NCBI RefSeq assembly: GCF_002917105.1
Contig: NZ_PQFZ01000011.1
Span: 1-64,000 of the forward strand
Length of the DNA: 64,000 nucleotides
Direction: 5' to 3'
Source: Allobosea psychrotolerans
Lineage (GTDB): Bacteria; Pseudomonadota; Alphaproteobacteria; Rhizobiales; Beijerinckiaceae
The notes beneath the pieces are model-generated. The model was not told the origin of the DNA and searched no databases. It saw only the letters and a list, made by a program, of their open reading frames with translations. Positions 63,001 to 64,000 of the stretch are shown here, one piece after another. The position numbers were made by a program, and so were the translations under genes. Position 1 is the first letter of the stretch. The number at the start of each line of letters is the position of its first letter.

Positions 63001-63107
63001 CGTCATCCCGGACAAGCCGCGCAGCGGCGCTGATCCGGGATCCATCCTAGAGCTCAGACGCCCTTCGATGGATCCCGGATCTCCGCTTCGCTCCGTCCGG
63101 GATGACG
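63001..63107. repeat. Inverted repeat between binding protein and permease
   Basis: Outer arms CGTCATCCCGGAC (63001-63013) and 63095-63107, inner arms ATCCGGGATCCAT (63033-63045) and ATGGATCCCGGAT (63068-63080). Same GTCAT...ATGAC design as the repeats at 10054, 50164 and 54901 but different arms. It may trim transcription after the binding-protein gene. Confidence 0.83.
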
Positions 63108-63154
63108 CGGAGGTTCGGTTGCGAACCATCAAACCTTAGACTTTCAAGGCGTTC

Positions 63155-64000
63155 ATGCTCGCTTTCATCCTGCGCCGGCTCTTCCAGTCGCTCATCGTCA
63201 TGCTGAGCGTGGCGCTGATCGCCTTTGCGATGTTCCGCTTCGTCGGCGACCCGGTGAACCAGATCGTCTCGATCGACACGCCGCAGGCCCAGGTCGCCGA
63301 GATCAGGCGCTCGCTTGGGCTGGACGATCCCTTCCTCGTCCAGTTCGCCCGCTACATCTACAATGCGGCGCGGCTCGAATTCGGCGTGTCCTATCAGTTC
63401 CGCCTGCCGGTGATCTCGCTTCTGGGCGAGCGCGCCCCGGCGACGCTGGAGCTTGCCTTCTGTTCGGCGCTGTTCTCGCTCGCGGTCGGCATTCCCATGG
63501 GCGTCTATACGGCGCTGAGGCGCGAAAGCCCGCTCGCCAAGCTTTTCCAGGCGATTTCGCTCGTCGGCATCAGCCTGCCGACCTTCCTGATCGGCATCCT
63601 GCTGATCTACCTGTTCTCGGTCACGCTCGGCTGGCTGCCTTCCTTCGGGCGCGGCGAGGTCGTCAAGATCGGCTCCTGGTGGACGACCGGGCTCCTGACC
63701 GGCTCGGGGTTGAAGGCGCTGATCCTGCCCTCGATCACGCTTGGCCTGTTCCAGATGACGCTGATCATGCGACTCGTCCGGGCCGAGATGCTGGAGGTGC
63801 TGCGCGCCGACTACATCAAATTCGCCCGGGCGCGGGGCTTGACGACCCGCGCCATCCATTTCGGCCATGCTCTGAAGAACACGCTGGTGCCGGTCATCAC
63901 CATCGCCGGCCTGCAGCTCGGCTCGATCATTGCTTTCGCCATCATCACCGAGACCGTCTTCCAGTGGCCGGGCATGGGCCAGCTCTTCCTGCGCTCGGTG
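63155..64000 (+). CDS. ABC transporter permease, DppB type (partial, cut by window end)
   Basis: The first 282 codons of a DppB/OppB-type permease. The N-terminus MLAFILRRLFQSLIVMLSVA is followed by VGDPVNQIVSIDTPQAQVAE and LGLDDPFLVQFARYIYNAARLEFGVS, then the EAA loop YIKFARARGLTTRAIHFGHALKN and ETVFQWPGMGQLFL. The gene has no stop before 64000. It pairs with the binding protein at 61356; a DppC-like permease and ATPases are expected downstream. Confidence 0.93.
   Translation, partial: MLAFILRRLFQSLIVMLSVALIAFAMFRFVGDPVNQIVSIDTPQAQVAEIRRSLGLDDPFLVQFARYIYNAARLEFGVSYQFRLPVISLLGERAPATLELAFCSALFSLAVGIPMGVYTALRRESPLAKLFQAISLVGISLPTFLIGILLIYLFSVTLGWLPSFGRGEVVKIGSWWTTGLLTGSGLKALILPSITLGLFQMTLIMRLVRAEMLEVLRADYIKFARARGLTTRAIHFGHALKNTLVPVITIAGLQLGSIIAFAIITETVFQWPGMGQLFLRSV

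Overview
The window looks like chromosomal DNA of a high-GC alphaproteobacterium of the order Hyphomicrobiales. Bosea or a close relative is my best guess, from memory of gene content rather than a search. Pointers are a tartrate dehydratase very like the Bradyrhizobium enzyme, rhizobial-type intergenic palindromes, EcfG-like stress promoters (GGAAC-N16/17-cGTT) and a DUF2126 transglutaminase/ATP-grasp cluster. I see no rRNA, tRNA, CRISPR array, phage or intact insertion sequence. Coding density is high, and most long ORFs on the opposite strand are shadows caused by GC bias.

Region by region: 0.2-5.0 kb holds a ThDP enzyme divergent from an NMT1/SsuA-type ABC transporter whose operon also carries a Mug-like glycosylase gene; cfa follows at 5.2-6.4 kb. 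A complete histidine-utilisation cluster fills 6.8-15.4 kb (hutD, hutU, hutG, hutH, hutI on the minus strand; hutF and the repressor hutC on the plus strand). A repeat block interrupts it, and an EamA-transporter stub marks its left edge. 15.5-19.4 kb has envelope and stress genes (glycine-zipper lipoprotein, PRC-barrel protein, transglutaminase, lipid kinase, PAP2 phosphatase, a 50-residue membrane protein). 19.5-30.4 kb has a large membrane patatin, an intracellular PHB depolymerase, a GST, an aldehyde dehydrogenase, a ClC channel, a quinone-reductase-like gene with a divergent HxlR regulator, and pobA.

30.5-37.4 kb is a three-gene minus-strand operon: DUF2126 transglutaminase, circularly permuted ATP-grasp fused to alpha-E, and a second transglutaminase. 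It is a predicted but biochemically uncharacterised peptide-ligation system. 37.6-43.3 kb is a dipeptide-type ABC transporter. 43.5-46.4 kb is zwf-pgl-eda of the Entner-Doudoroff route without edd. 46.4-49.3 kb is an operon of a PurO-like protein, an LhgO-like oxidase and an M20 amidohydrolase. 49.7-54.8 kb has an M15-type peptidase, a divergent pair of citrate-synthase paralogues (one with an N-terminal HTH), and a LysR regulator beside D-tartrate dehydratase. 55-64 kb has opgG with a small secreted partner, a threonine-dehydratase-like enzyme, an epimerase, argE and the start of a second dipeptide-type ABC operon cut by the window end.

Three themes cross the regions. First, the same 10-bp palindrome lies in the divergent hut promoter and between possible -35/-10 elements of the ABC operon at 2 kb, suggesting a shared HutC regulon. 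Second, four EcfG-like promoters precede small envelope genes. Third, the intergenic DNA is rich in nested palindromic repeats, including a two-hairpin element whose stems vary in sequence while keeping complementarity.
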